Source: Gordonia hankookensis (lineage in GTDB: Bacteria; Actinomycetota; Actinomycetes; Mycobacteriales; Mycobacteriaceae). Taken from it: a DNA stretch of 64,000 nucleotides. The notes under the pieces are model-generated. The model made no database searches and was not told where the DNA came from. It worked only from the letters and a program-made list of their open reading frames with translations. Positions 48,875-57,810 of this stretch are shown here, one piece after another; positions within the stretch are counted from its first letter, which is position 1, and every line of letters starts with the position of its first letter. The DNA lies in contig NZ_JACWMS010000005.1 in the NCBI RefSeq assembly GCF_014673215.1, positions 62,001 through 126,000 on the forward strand, read 5' to 3'. Made by a program: the position numbers and the translations under genes.

Positions 48875-48896
48875 ATACGCTAACATCGCTCGTGTG

Positions 48897-50000
48897 ATGT
48901 ACGCAACAACCGGCGCCGAGAGTGATCCGGCGATCAGCGCTATGCGCGCGAGTGTCCTGTACCCGGGTGGCGAGATGGCCGTCGAGGAGCGCCCCGTCCC
49001 CGATCCCGGGCCCGGCGACGTGCTGATCCGGGTCAGCGCCGTGGGAGTCTGCGGGTCCGACGCCCACTACGTGCGCCACGGACGCATCGGGAACCACGTC
49101 GTCGACGCGCCGTTGATCCTCGGGCACGAGGCGGCCGGGACGATCGTCGCGGTGGGACCGGGGATCGCGCAGTCCCGGATCGGCAGGCGGGTCTCGATCG
49201 AGCCGCAGACGCCCGATCCGACGAGCTCGGAGTCGCGGCGGGGTCTCTACAACCTCTGTCCGCACATGCGATTCTTCGCGACTCCACCGATCGATGGAGC
49301 GCTCTGTGAATACGTCACCATAGGCGCCTCCTTCGCGCACGATGTGCCCGACACGGTCAGTGACGATGCGGCTGCGCTGTGTGAGCCACTGTCGGTGGGG
49401 ATCGCGGCCATTCGTAAAGCCGCTGTCGGTATGGGGGATTCGGTGCTGATCGCCGGAGCGGGCCCGATAGGTCTGATGTGTGCGCAGGTCGCCCGTGCGG
49501 CGGGGGTGACGAGGATCGTCATCAGCGAGCCCGACCCTGCCCGGCGCGCGGCGGCCGGCCAGTTCGGGGCCACCGAGATCATCGAACCCGGCGCTCCCGT
49601 GTCGTCGGTCGACGCGTTCGTCGACGCCAGCGGTGTCGAGGCCGCCGTGGTGGCGGGGATCTCGGCGCTGCGACCGGCAGGCCGGGCGGTACTGGTCGGG
49701 ATGGGGGCGGACGCGATGACCTTGCCCGTGACGGTCATCCAGAACCGCGAGATCGTGCTCACCGGAGTCTTCCGCTACGCGAACACCTGGCCGACCGCGA
49801 TCTCGCTGATCACCTCGGGACGTGTGGATCTCGACGCAATGGTCACCGGGAGGTTCGGTCTCGACGACGCGCGGGCCGCCCTCGACGCGGACCGCACTCC
49901 CGGCAGCATCAAGGCGGTCATCTACCCGGGCCTGTCCCGGTCCGTATCGTCGTCGGCGGACCGGCCGGCATCCGACACAGAGAAGGGACGTGACACGTGA
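48897..50000 (+). CDS. Zinc-dependent polyol dehydrogenase (sorbitol/xylitol dehydrogenase type, MDR family)
   Basis: A 367-residue medium-chain dehydrogenase. Catalytic zinc residues appear as GVCGSDAHYVRHG (Cys) and LILGHEAAGTIVAVGPG (His, Glu). The cofactor motif is VLIAGAGPIGLMCAQVARAAG. The NLCPHMRFFATPPIDGALCEYV block is characteristic of sorbitol/xylitol dehydrogenases. Three of the four structural-zinc cysteines are absent (the loop reads QTPDPTSSESRRGLYNLC), as in mammalian sorbitol dehydrogenase. The start is uncertain: ATG 48897 or the adjacent in-frame GTG 48894 fits a leaderless mRNA; ATG 48942 is another option. It overlaps the next gene by 4 bp. Confidence 0.9.
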   Translation: MYATTGAESDPAISAMRASVLYPGGEMAVEERPVPDPGPGDVLIRVSAVGVCGSDAHYVRHGRIGNHVVDAPLILGHEAAGTIVAVGPGIAQSRIGRRVSIEPQTPDPTSSESRRGLYNLCPHMRFFATPPIDGALCEYVTIGASFAHDVPDTVSDDAAALCEPLSVGIAAIRKAAVGMGDSVLIAGAGPIGLMCAQVARAAGVTRIVISEPDPARRAAAGQFGATEIIEPGAPVSSVDAFVDASGVEAAVVAGISALRPAGRAVLVGMGADAMTLPVTVIQNREIVLTGVFRYANTWPTAISLITSGRVDLDAMVTGRFGLDDARAALDADRTPGSIKAVIYPGLSRSVSSSADRPASDTEKGRDT

Positions 50001-51481
50001 GCGGGTCTCGTGAGTTGAGTCAATCGCAGCTGCCGGGCATCGAAGGGACGCCGACGCCGCACTACGACCGGACGCGATTGCGAACGGGTGTGGTGCATTT
50101 CGGTGTGGGTGGATTCCATCGGGCGCATCAGGCCATGTACCTCGACCGTCTGCTCGCCACCGGTGGCGACGACGCGCTCGCCTGGGGGATCTGCGGTGTC
50201 GGTGTCCGGCCGTCCGACGCGGCGATGCGTGATGCGCTCGTCCCGCAGGACGGCCTGTACAGCCTGACACTCAAACACCCGGACGGCAACGTCGAGACGT
50301 CCGTGATCGGGTCGCTCTGCGACTATCTCTTCGCACCCGACGACCCCGAACGCGTCATCGAGCGGCTTGCCTCGCCCGACACCGAGATCGTCTCGCTGAC
50401 GGTGACCGAAGGTGGCTACAATTTCTCGCCGTCGACCGGCGAGTTCGACACAGAGAACCCGGAGATCGTCGCAGACCTCGTCGAGAATTCCATTCCGCGA
50501 ACTGTTTTCGGGTTGGTGACCGAGGCCCTGCGGCGCAGGCGTGCGCGCGGTATCCCGTCGTTCACCGTCATGTCGTGTGACAACATCCAGGGCAACGGTG
50601 ATGTGGCGAAGTCGACCTTCCTCGCCTTCGCGCGTCTCAAGGATCCGGAGCTCGCGGGCTGGATGGCCGAACACACCTGTTTCCCGAACTCCATGGTCGA
50701 CCGGATCACGCCCGCGACGCCGCCGGACCTGCGTGCCGAGGTGCTGTCCCGGACCGGTGTCGACGACCGCTGGCCGGTGGTCGCCGAACCGTTCACGCAG
50801 TGGGTACTCGAGGACGACTTCTCCATGGGGCGGCCGCGATTGGAAGATGTCGGCGTGCAGGTGGTTCATGACGTCACTCCGTACGAGCTGATGAAGCTCC
50901 GCCTGCTCAATGCCGGCCACCAGACCCTCTGCTACTTCGGCTACCTCCTCGACTACCGATACGTCCACGACGCCACGTCAGACCCGCTGATCGCAACGTT
51001 GTTGCGCCGCTACATGTCCGAGGAGGGCCGGCCGACCTTGCGGGCGGTACCCGGTGTCGATCTCGACGACTACACCGAGACCCTGATCACGCGGTTCTCC
51101 AATCCGGCGATCGCCGACACGATCTCGCGGCTCTGCCAGGACTCGTCCGATCGGATCCCCAAGTGGTTGGTACCGGTCATCCGTGAGCGACTTGCCGCGG
51201 GCGGCGACGTCACGCTCGCCGCCGCCGTGGTGGCCGGCTGGACACGGTATGCGGAGGGCATCGACGAACACGGAGAGGTGATCGAGGTGGCCGATCCGCT
51301 GGCCGACCGACTGGTACCGCTTGCGCGCGAATCGCGCACCGAGCCGCTGGCGTTTGTCGCCGACACAGAACTGTTCGGCGATCTCGCGCTCGACGAGCGA
51401 TTCACGAAACCATATCTGGCGGCGCTGGAGTCGCTGCGATCCCGCGGCGCACGGGCCACGCTGGAAGGGTTGCTCGCATGA
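49997..51481 (+). CDS. Polyol-specific long-chain dehydrogenase (mannitol 2-/D-arabinitol 4-dehydrogenase type)
   Basis: A 494-residue zinc-independent NAD-dependent dehydrogenase, starting at GTG 49997 within a GTGA overlap. The N-terminal domain has VHFGVGGFHRAHQAMYLDRL, and the middle has FTVMSCDNIQGNGDVAKSTF and FPNSMVDRITPATP. The signature YELMKLRLLNAGHQTLCYFG carries the catalytic Lys-Asn-His triad. It oxidises mannitol to fructose or D-arabinitol to D-xylulose. The adjacent xylulokinase gene makes D-arabinitol at least one likely substrate. Confidence 0.92.
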   Translation: MSGSRELSQSQLPGIEGTPTPHYDRTRLRTGVVHFGVGGFHRAHQAMYLDRLLATGGDDALAWGICGVGVRPSDAAMRDALVPQDGLYSLTLKHPDGNVETSVIGSLCDYLFAPDDPERVIERLASPDTEIVSLTVTEGGYNFSPSTGEFDTENPEIVADLVENSIPRTVFGLVTEALRRRRARGIPSFTVMSCDNIQGNGDVAKSTFLAFARLKDPELAGWMAEHTCFPNSMVDRITPATPPDLRAEVLSRTGVDDRWPVVAEPFTQWVLEDDFSMGRPRLEDVGVQVVHDVTPYELMKLRLLNAGHQTLCYFGYLLDYRYVHDATSDPLIATLLRRYMSEEGRPTLRAVPGVDLDDYTETLITRFSNPAIADTISRLCQDSSDRIPKWLVPVIRERLAAGGDVTLAAAVVAGWTRYAEGIDEHGEVIEVADPLADRLVPLARESRTEPLAFVADTELFGDLALDERFTKPYLAALESLRSRGARATLEGLLA

Positions 51482-52878
51482 CCCTGGTGGCCGGGGTCGA
51501 TTCGTCGACCCAGTCGTGCAAGGTCGTGGTGTGCGACGCCGACACCGGAATGATCGTGCGCGAGGGCAAGGCGGCACATCCCGCGGGTACCGAGGTGAAC
51601 CCGGAGCACTGGTGGACTGCACTCGAGGATGCCGTCCGAGCAGCGGGTGGGCTCGACGATGTCGACGCGATGTCGGTTTCGGGGCAGCAGCACGGCCTGA
51701 TCTGTCTCGACCGGAACGGTCAGGTGATCCGGGACGCGCTGCTGTGGAACGACACCCGATCGGCCGCGAGTGCCGCGGCCCTGGTCGACGAACTCGGCGC
51801 CGACGAGTGGGCGTCGCGGGTCGGTGTGGTCCCGGTCGCCTCCATCACCGCGGCCAAGCTGCGGTGGGTGGCCGACAACGAGCCCGATGTCGCCGACGCG
51901 ACCGCCGCTGTCTGTCTTCCGCACGACTGGCTGACCTGGCGTCTACGCGGTGCTGATGGAATCGACACGCTGACGACCGACCGCAGCGACGCCTCCGGTA
52001 CCGGATACTTCGCGGCGGCCGACGGGTCGTATCAGCGCGATCTCCTCGAGTTGGCCTTCCGTGGCCGCCTGCCCGTGCTGCCTCGTGTGCTGGAGCCGGA
52101 TGCGTCGGCGGGGCGCACCGGCAGTGGCCGCCTGCTCGGCGTCGGCGCCGGAGACAACGCTTCCGCGGCGCTGGGGTTGGCCGCCGGTCTCGGTGATTGC
52201 GTTGTGTCCCTGGGTACTTCGGGTGTGGTGAGTGCAGTCACCGACACACCCCCGCGTGACGGGTCAGGGCTCGTCGCCGGATTCGCAGATGCCACCGGCA
52301 GGCAATTGCCGCTCGTGTGCACACTCAACGGGGCGCCCGTACTGGCGTCGACGGCGGGGATGCTCGGGGTCGATCTGGACGGGTTCGGCCGGCTGGCGCT
52401 CACCGCGGAGCCCGGCGCGGGAGGCCTGGTCATGGTGCCGTACCTGTCCGGAGAGCGCTCTCCCAACATCCCGGACGCCACCGGGTCGATCCTCGGGATC
52501 ACCGTCGACAACTGGACTCCCGCCAATGTCGCACGGGCATCGGTGGAAGGTCTCCTGTGTTCCCTCGCCTACTGCCTCGATCTGATCGGCGAGCAGGGGA
52601 TCGGGATCGACCGGATCGTGATGGTCGGCGGAGGCGCCCGGTCGGCCGCGGTACTCGCGATCGCGCCCGGACTCTTCGGCCGCGCGGTGACCGTCCCCGC
52701 GCCAGGCGAATACGTGGCGCGCGGTGCGGCGCGACAGGCCGCCTGGGCGCTCACGGGGGAACTGCCCGCCTGGGATGTCGCTGCCGAGCACCACGACAGC
52801 ACACCCACCGATGCCGGTGTCGGAGCCGACGTCTACCGCCGCTACCTGTCCGCGACCGGATTGGTCCTCGAGCGCTGA
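51478..52878 (+). CDS. xylB: Xylulokinase
   Basis: A 466-residue FGGY-family kinase that phosphorylates D-xylulose to D-xylulose 5-phosphate, feeding the pentose phosphate pathway. The phosphate-binding N terminus is LVAGVDSSTQSCKVVVCDAD. The substrate loop is MSVSGQQHGLICLDRNGQV with the Asp base later in VGAGDNASAALGLAAGLGD. The C-terminal FGGY signatures include MVPYLSGERSPNIPDATGSI and IVMVGGGARSAAVLAIAPGL. It overlaps the upstream dehydrogenase by 4 bp and ends the plus-strand polyol operon. A convergent gene starts 30 bp after its stop codon. Confidence 0.93.
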   Translation: MTLVAGVDSSTQSCKVVVCDADTGMIVREGKAAHPAGTEVNPEHWWTALEDAVRAAGGLDDVDAMSVSGQQHGLICLDRNGQVIRDALLWNDTRSAASAAALVDELGADEWASRVGVVPVASITAAKLRWVADNEPDVADATAAVCLPHDWLTWRLRGADGIDTLTTDRSDASGTGYFAAADGSYQRDLLELAFRGRLPVLPRVLEPDASAGRTGSGRLLGVGAGDNASAALGLAAGLGDCVVSLGTSGVVSAVTDTPPRDGSGLVAGFADATGRQLPLVCTLNGAPVLASTAGMLGVDLDGFGRLALTAEPGAGGLVMVPYLSGERSPNIPDATGSILGITVDNWTPANVARASVEGLLCSLAYCLDLIGEQGIGIDRIVMVGGGARSAAVLAIAPGLFGRAVTVPAPGEYVARGAARQAAWALTGELPAWDVAAEHHDSTPTDAGVGADVYRRYLSATGLVLER

Positions 52879-52908
52879 GGTGAATCCGGCCGCGCACAGG
52901 TGGACCGG

Positions 52909-53985
52909 TCAGGGCGCGACGGTTCCCGCCGCGGTCACCAACGGCAGGTCGAGCGTGGTCCGGATTCCCGGCGGGCCGTCGATGACATTGGGGATGGAGT
53001 TGACGATCCGTCCCGCCGCGGCGACGATCGCCGCGTGGTTGTGGTCGCCGTGTTCGCTTGTCGGACAGATGTCGACCCGATACGACGGCTCGCCGACGAT
53101 CTCGACCCGGTAGCAGCCGCCAGGTTGCGCCGGGCGTGCCCAGGCGTCGCCCACGTCGTCCCGGAGCCTGGTGACGTGTTCGATGACGATGAAGGGTTCG
53201 CCACCGACCATCCCGATGATCTCGAAGCGGACCGCGGCGCGTGTCCCCATCGCGATGTGTCCTGATGCGATGTCGAAATCGTCGGGGGCGGGCAGGTCTT
53301 CGTATCGCTCGACGATGTCGTCGACCTCCACGCCCAAACCGGAGGCGAGCTGGCGAATCGTCGTGCCCCAGGCGAGCCCGAGAACGCCGGGGAGAAACAG
53401 CATCGGCGTCTCGTCCATCGGTTTGCCGAATCCCATGACGTCGAACATCACCGTCGCGCCGTCGTACGTCGCGTAGTCGGCGATCTCCATGCATCGGACC
53501 TGCTCGATGTGCTGGCACGTCCCGGCGAAGGCCAGTGGGATCAGGTCGTTCGCGAATCCCGGGTCGACGCCGGTGATGAAGATGCTCGATCTGTTCGCCT
53601 CGGCGGCCGACTCGACCTTGGCGATGGCCTTCGAAGGCATCGCGCCCCAGGGGAATTGCAGGGTCCCCGGTGCGGACCCGACCACATCGATGCCTGCCGA
53701 CAGCAGTCGCACGCAGTCGTCGAGTGACTCGACCGGGCGGGTGTCGCCCATTGCGCAGTAGACCGCGCAGTCGGGCGCAGCCGCGATGATCGCGTCCAGA
53801 TCGTCGGTGGCGACCACGCCCGTCGGCGCGTGGTCCAGCCCGGCCAGCTCGGCGGCATCCTTGCCCACCTTCTCCGGCGACGACACGGCCAGCCCCACGA
53901 GTTCGAATCGAGGGTCGTCGATCAGTTGGCGAAGGGCCAGTCGGCCGACATTTCCGGTTCCTACGTGAGCCACGCGGATCGGCAT
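52909..53985 (-). CDS. DapB-like NAD(P)-dependent oxidoreductase
   Basis: A 358-residue protein starting MPIRVAHVGTGNVGRLALRQ at ATG 53985 with AAGGAG upstream. The N-terminal Rossmann domain has GTGNVG and resembles dihydrodipicolinate reductase, followed by VYCAMGDTRPVESLDD and SAGIDVVGSAPGTLQFPWG. The C-terminal half is like 2,4-diaminopentanoate dehydrogenase. Homologues in mycolic-acid bacteria are often found with steroid or lipid catabolic genes and sometimes called diacylglycerol kinase in error. It is divergent from the hydroxysteroid dehydrogenase gene at 54113, with two palindromes between them. Confidence 0.8.
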   Translation of the reverse strand: MPIRVAHVGTGNVGRLALRQLIDDPRFELVGLAVSSPEKVGKDAAELAGLDHAPTGVVATDDLDAIIAAAPDCAVYCAMGDTRPVESLDDCVRLLSAGIDVVGSAPGTLQFPWGAMPSKAIAKVESAAEANRSSIFITGVDPGFANDLIPLAFAGTCQHIEQVRCMEIADYATYDGATVMFDVMGFGKPMDETPMLFLPGVLGLAWGTTIRQLASGLGVEVDDIVERYEDLPAPDDFDIASGHIAMGTRAAVRFEIIGMVGGEPFIVIEHVTRLRDDVGDAWARPAQPGGCYRVEIVGEPSYRVDICPTSEHGDHNHAAIVAAAGRIVNSIPNVIDGPPGIRTTLDLPLVTAAGTVAP

Positions 53986-54066
53986 GGAATGCTCCTTGTC
54001 CTGGTCAGGTGAACAATTGTCCGGACTACTGTCCATATCAGTAGATCACGTCGGAAGACGAGTCGG

Positions 54067-54080
54067 TAGAACCTGTTCTC
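54067..54080 (+). promoter_or_regulatory. KstR-like palindrome TAGAAC-CT-GTTCTC
   Basis: The core AGAAC-CT-GTTCT is a perfect 5-bp inverted repeat with a 2-bp spacer, and the site follows the KstR-type pattern TnnAACnnGTTnnA except for the last base (C). It lies 33 bp before the hydroxysteroid dehydrogenase start and 82 bp before the divergent DapB-like gene. The same core is present at 36664-36680. Confidence 0.6.
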
Positions 54081-54092
54081 ATTTGGTGCTTG

Positions 54093-54107
54093 GCCAGGTA
54101 ACCTGGC
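54093..54107 (+). promoter_or_regulatory. Second palindrome GCCAGGT-A-ACCTGGC before the hydroxysteroid dehydrogenase gene
   Basis: Perfect 7-bp arms (54093-54099 and 54101-54107) flank a single central A, 5 bp before the start codon at 54113. It is 12 bp downstream of the KstR-like site. The position over the translation start region could serve as an operator or, in RNA, as a small hairpin covering the ribosome site. Its partner is unknown. Confidence 0.45.
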
Positions 54108-54112
54108 TCGCC

Positions 54113-54847
54113 ATGGGACGTGTAGATGACAAGGTCGCGCTGATCAGCGGTGGTTCACGAGGAATGGGGGCGTCGCATGCGCGCATGCTCGTCGACGAGG
54201 GCGCCAAGGTGGTCATCGGAGACATCCTCGACGATGAGGGCAAGGCGCTCGCCGACGAGCTCGGCGACGCCGCGCGGTATGTACACCTGGACGTGACGTC
54301 GCCGGACGACTGGGCGGCGGCGGTCGCGACGGCCGTCGACGACTTCGGCAAACTGAACGTGCTCGTGAACAATGCGGGCATCGTGAACGGGAGTTCTCTG
54401 GAGAAGTTCCGTCTCGACAAGTGGAAGCAGATCATCGACGTCAACCTGACCGGGACCTTCCTCGGCATGCAGGTGGCGGTCGAGCCGATGATCGCCGCGG
54501 GTGGCGGGTCCATCATCAATGTGTCGTCGGTCGAGGGGCTGCGCGGCAGCCCGTGGGCGCACGGTTACGTCGCGTCCAAGTGGGGCGTCCGTGGACTCGC
54601 GAAGTCCGCCGCACTCGAACTCGCCCCACACAACATTCGTGTCAACTCGATCCATCCCGGTCTGATCCGTACGCCGATGACCGAAGGGCTGCCGGACGAC
54701 ATCATCAAGACCCCGTTGGGCCGGCCGGCCGAATCCAGCGAGGTGTCGACCTTCATCATCTTCCTGGCGAGCGACGAGTCGTCGTACGCGACCGGCACCG
54801 AGTTCGTGATGGACGGCGGACTGACCGCCGACGTCCCGCACAACTGA
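54113..54847 (+). CDS. Short-chain dehydrogenase, 3-alpha/20-beta-hydroxysteroid dehydrogenase type (FabG3/Rv2002-like)
   Basis: A 244-residue SDR. The cofactor motif is ALISGGSRGMGASHARMLV, the Asp in GDILDDEGKAL predicts NAD(H) preference, and NNAG, the catalytic Ser (VSSVEG) and YVASK follow. Long identical stretches with M. tuberculosis Rv2002, as I remember it, include ARYVHLDVT, RVNSIHPGL and FLASDESSY. Rv2002 is an NADH-dependent 20-beta-hydroxysteroid dehydrogenase. A KstR-like site 33 bp upstream supports a steroid-related role. There is no evident ribosome site beyond a short purine-poor region, so the start is assigned by homology. Confidence 0.88.
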   Translation: MGRVDDKVALISGGSRGMGASHARMLVDEGAKVVIGDILDDEGKALADELGDAARYVHLDVTSPDDWAAAVATAVDDFGKLNVLVNNAGIVNGSSLEKFRLDKWKQIIDVNLTGTFLGMQVAVEPMIAAGGGSIINVSSVEGLRGSPWAHGYVASKWGVRGLAKSAALELAPHNIRVNSIHPGLIRTPMTEGLPDDIIKTPLGRPAESSEVSTFIIFLASDESSYATGTEFVMDGGLTADVPHN

Positions 54848-54856
54848 CGTCGACCA

Positions 54857-55840
54857 TCACCGAGTGGTCCTCGGAATGATCGCGACGAGCGCGACCATTC
54901 CGAGGACCTCGACGAGTGTCTGGGTGACCACCGCCGAGGCGGCGAGCTCGAGGCTCGGCGGCAGCGACAGGGCGAGTGGCAGCACGACGAGCGAGTTGCG
55001 GGTGGCCCCGGAGAACGCGATCGCCCGTCGACCCGCCAGATCGATCCGCGCGAGCCGGGCGATCAGCAGCCCCAAGATGGCCATCACCGCCAAGAACATC
55101 GCATACACGGGTATCAGTCGGGCGACCTCGCGCCCGTGGTCGTCGAGAGTGTGGATCTGTGACGCAACCACGACCGCGAGGACAACGGTCATCAGGGGCA
55201 CCATCGCGACGTCGATCCCGCCTCGGAACCGTTGCGCCGGTGCTGATCGCACCGCGAGCATCTGGGTGCCCCAGGCCAGCGCCAACGGGACGACGATCAG
55301 CACGACGAACGATGTGACGAACGGCGAGATGTCCACCAGATCGGCCACTTCGGCGCCCATGAATGCCGTGAGAAACACTGGTAGCAGCGCCATCTGAAGG
55401 ATCAGCAACACCGGTGTCGCGGCGAGTAGCCGACGATTGTCCCCGCCTGCCAGCCCGCTGAAGACGATCACGTAGTCGACGCACGGACACAGCAGGACGA
55501 GCAGGACGCCGGCACGGATGGCCCGATCCCCCGGCAACAGAGGGTAGAGCACGGCGACGACCGCCGGGACCACCAGGAAATTCACCCCGAACAGCACCGC
55601 CATGAACCGCGTGTCCCGGAGTGCGGTGCCCACATTCGCGACGGGGACCTGGAGAAACGTCACGTACAGCAGTGCGGCGATTGTCAGGTTGATCGTGTGT
55701 TCCAGGACCGCCGCGGCAGTGGGTGTGGCGAGTCCGACCAGTGCTCCGACGCCCATTCCACCGACATAGACCGGCACCTGGCGCCGCTCCAGCATCTGTG
55801 TGACGGTGCCGTGGTCGGACATCCGACCATTGTCTGTCAT
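54857..55840 (-). CDS. ACR3/bile-acid:sodium symporter superfamily permease
   Basis: A 327-residue membrane carrier with about ten predicted helices. The central LLVLLCPCVDYVIVFSGLAGG is the diagnostic element: ACR3-type arsenite exporters have a functional Cys in the equivalent PC(T/V)D segment. The late AIAFSGATRNSLVVLPLAL corresponds to the second inverted repeat of the fold. Both arsenite efflux and organic-anion uptake are possible; no arsR or arsC is adjacent. The start could also be ATG 55822. It converges on the hydroxysteroid dehydrogenase gene with 9 bp between stops. Confidence 0.82.
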   Translation of the reverse strand: MTDNGRMSDHGTVTQMLERRQVPVYVGGMGVGALVGLATPTAAAVLEHTINLTIAALLYVTFLQVPVANVGTALRDTRFMAVLFGVNFLVVPAVVAVLYPLLPGDRAIRAGVLLVLLCPCVDYVIVFSGLAGGDNRRLLAATPVLLILQMALLPVFLTAFMGAEVADLVDISPFVTSFVVLIVVPLALAWGTQMLAVRSAPAQRFRGGIDVAMVPLMTVVLAVVVASQIHTLDDHGREVARLIPVYAMFLAVMAILGLLIARLARIDLAGRRAIAFSGATRNSLVVLPLALSLPPSLELAASAVVTQTLVEVLGMVALVAIIPRTTR

Positions 55841-55921
55841 CGGGTGGACACGATCGCGACCTGGCCGGGAAACAATTCATCGCTTGTTGACCTGGCGCGC
55901 GCGGCGTGCTTATCATTCGAC

Positions 55922-56992
55922 ATGCGCGCCATGATTCTCAAAGAATTTCGCGAACTCCGGCGGGACCCCCGCACACTGGCCATGTTGATCGTCCTGCCGC
56001 TGCTGTTGCTGGTGATCTTCGGCTATGCAGCCAACTTCTACGTCTCGTCGGTGCAGACCGCCGTCGTCGGCCCGACCACTCAGCAGATCAGCCAGGCGCT
56101 GCCGTCGTACTTCGACGTCACCGAGTCCCATCCCGGCGACACCGCGACCCAGGCCCAGGACATGGTGCGGGAGAACAAGGTCGATGTGGCCATCGTGGCC
56201 GGCCCACCCGGGCAGAAACCGATCGCCTACGTGGACGGGTCGAACCTGTTCGCCGCACAGTCGGCGGTCGGCATCCTGAACAAGATGGGCGGACAGATCG
56301 AGACCGACGTGCTGTTCAACCCCGACTTGAAGACGTCGTGGGTGATGGTGCCTGCGATCATCGGCCTGATCCTCACCTTCATCGGCACGATCATCACGAG
56401 TATCGGGTTGGTCCGTGAACGAGAAGCCGGAACCCTGGAACAACTCGCTGTCATGCCGATCCGGCCGAGTCAGGTGATCCTGGGAAAGATCGTGCCGTAC
56501 TTCCTGCTCGCTGCTGTGGACATGATCATCGTGACGGTCCTCGGGATGCTCCTGTTCGGCGTGCCGTTCAACGGGAACGTGCTGATCTTCGCGCTCGGGG
56601 CGGCCATCTTCCTGTTCGTCGTCCTCGGACTCGGGGTGCTGATCTCGACGATCTCCCAGACGACCGGCCAGGCGATCCAGACCGCGTTCATGTTCTTGCT
56701 CCCGCAGATCCTGTTGTCCGGCATGATCTTCCCGCTGGACGCGATGGCAGCGGGGGTCCGATGGATCGGCTACCTGCTCCCACTGACGTACTTCACCATG
56801 ATCTCGCAGGGCGTGATGCTGCGCGGCGCGCCGATCTCGTCGCTATGGCTGCCGTTGCTGATCCTGACGGTGATGGCCGTGGTCGTGTTCACCGGCGCGA
56901 CACTCCGATTCCGTCGCGACCTCGCACCCGACGTGTCGAAGCAGAAGACGCAGGCCCCGGCGACGGATTCGACCCGCGCGGACGTCGGATGA
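55922..56992 (+). CDS. ABC-2 type transporter permease (YbhS/YbhR/YhhJ-like)
   Basis: A 356-residue exporter permease. The first helix is at about 20-40 (LAMLIVLPLLLLVIFGYAAN), followed by a large extracytoplasmic domain (about 40-165) and five helices to the C terminus. The conserved coupling segment IGLVREREAGTLEQLAVMPI and QILLSGMIFPLDAMAAGVRW are typical of multidrug ABC-2 permeases. The start is ATG 55922. It overlaps the first ATPase gene by 4 bp. It is the only permease gene of this cluster, so it probably acts as a homodimer. Confidence 0.9.
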   Translation: MRAMILKEFRELRRDPRTLAMLIVLPLLLLVIFGYAANFYVSSVQTAVVGPTTQQISQALPSYFDVTESHPGDTATQAQDMVRENKVDVAIVAGPPGQKPIAYVDGSNLFAAQSAVGILNKMGGQIETDVLFNPDLKTSWVMVPAIIGLILTFIGTIITSIGLVREREAGTLEQLAVMPIRPSQVILGKIVPYFLLAAVDMIIVTVLGMLLFGVPFNGNVLIFALGAAIFLFVVLGLGVLISTISQTTGQAIQTAFMFLLPQILLSGMIFPLDAMAAGVRWIGYLLPLTYFTMISQGVMLRGAPISSLWLPLLILTVMAVVVFTGATLRFRRDLAPDVSKQKTQAPATDSTRADVG

Positions 56993-57810
56993 TCGCGCGA
57001 GCGCGCTCGGTCACGGTGCGGTTCGGTGCACGAACCGCACTGGACGACGTGAGCGTCGACGTACCGGCCGGACAGGTGGTCGCGCTGGTCGGCGGCGACG
57101 GCGCAGGCAAATCCACTCTCCTGCGGACATTCGTGGGTGCGGTGATCCCGGACAGCGGCACGGTCGCCGCGCCCGGCAAACACGAGATCGGGTTCCTGTC
57201 GGCGGGTCCGGGGAGCTGGGCCGCGTTGACCGTGCGGCAGAACCTCGACTTCGTGGGCGGGATCTACGGTCTCGCGGGTGCCGAACTGGAGGACCGACGC
57301 GAGCGGCTCATCGACGGATCCGGATTACGCGTCGCCGCCGATCGACTGGCCTCGGCGCTGTCGGGCGGGATGCGCCGCAAGCTCGGCGCAGCCATGGCGA
57401 TGATCCACCGTCCGTCCCTGCTGATCCTCGACGAGCCCAGTACCGGCGTGGACCCGGTCAGCCGCATCGATCTGTGGCGGATGATCTCGGAGGCGGCCGC
57501 GGACGGCGCCGCGGTGCTCATGTCGACGACCTATCTGGACGAGGCCGAGCGCGCCGCCGATCTCGTGGTCCTCGACGGCGGCCGGATCCTGACCCAGGGC
57601 TCCTATGACGACGTGCGGGCGGGATTCACCGGCGTCATCACCGCTGCCGCGTCGCCGACACGGCCACAGTGGTCGTGGCGACGTGGTCGGCAACGACACG
57701 AGTACTGGCCCGACGGTCGCCCCGACGTGGATGCACCCACCGTCACCCCGGACCTCGAGGACATCGTGATCGCGCTGAGCATGACACGCAGGCAGGAGGC
57801 CACGGCATGA
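56989..57810 (+). CDS. ABC transporter ATP-binding protein, first of a tandem pair
   Basis: A 273-residue ATPase, MIARARSVTVRFGARTALDD. Walker A is VGGDGAGKST at about 36-45, the signature LSGGMRRKLG near 122-131, and Walker B LLILDEPSTGVDPVS near 142-156, with the H-loop replaced by Tyr (MSTTYLDEAERA where most have THxxxEAE). That substitution may lower ATPase activity. The last 40 residues are an Arg/Trp-rich, less conserved extension. It is coupled to the permease by ATGA overlap and to the second ATPase by ATGA. Confidence 0.88.
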   Translation: MIARARSVTVRFGARTALDDVSVDVPAGQVVALVGGDGAGKSTLLRTFVGAVIPDSGTVAAPGKHEIGFLSAGPGSWAALTVRQNLDFVGGIYGLAGAELEDRRERLIDGSGLRVAADRLASALSGGMRRKLGAAMAMIHRPSLLILDEPSTGVDPVSRIDLWRMISEAAADGAAVLMSTTYLDEAERAADLVVLDGGRILTQGSYDDVRAGFTGVITAAASPTRPQWSWRRGRQRHEYWPDGRPDVDAPTVTPDLEDIVIALSMTRRQEATA

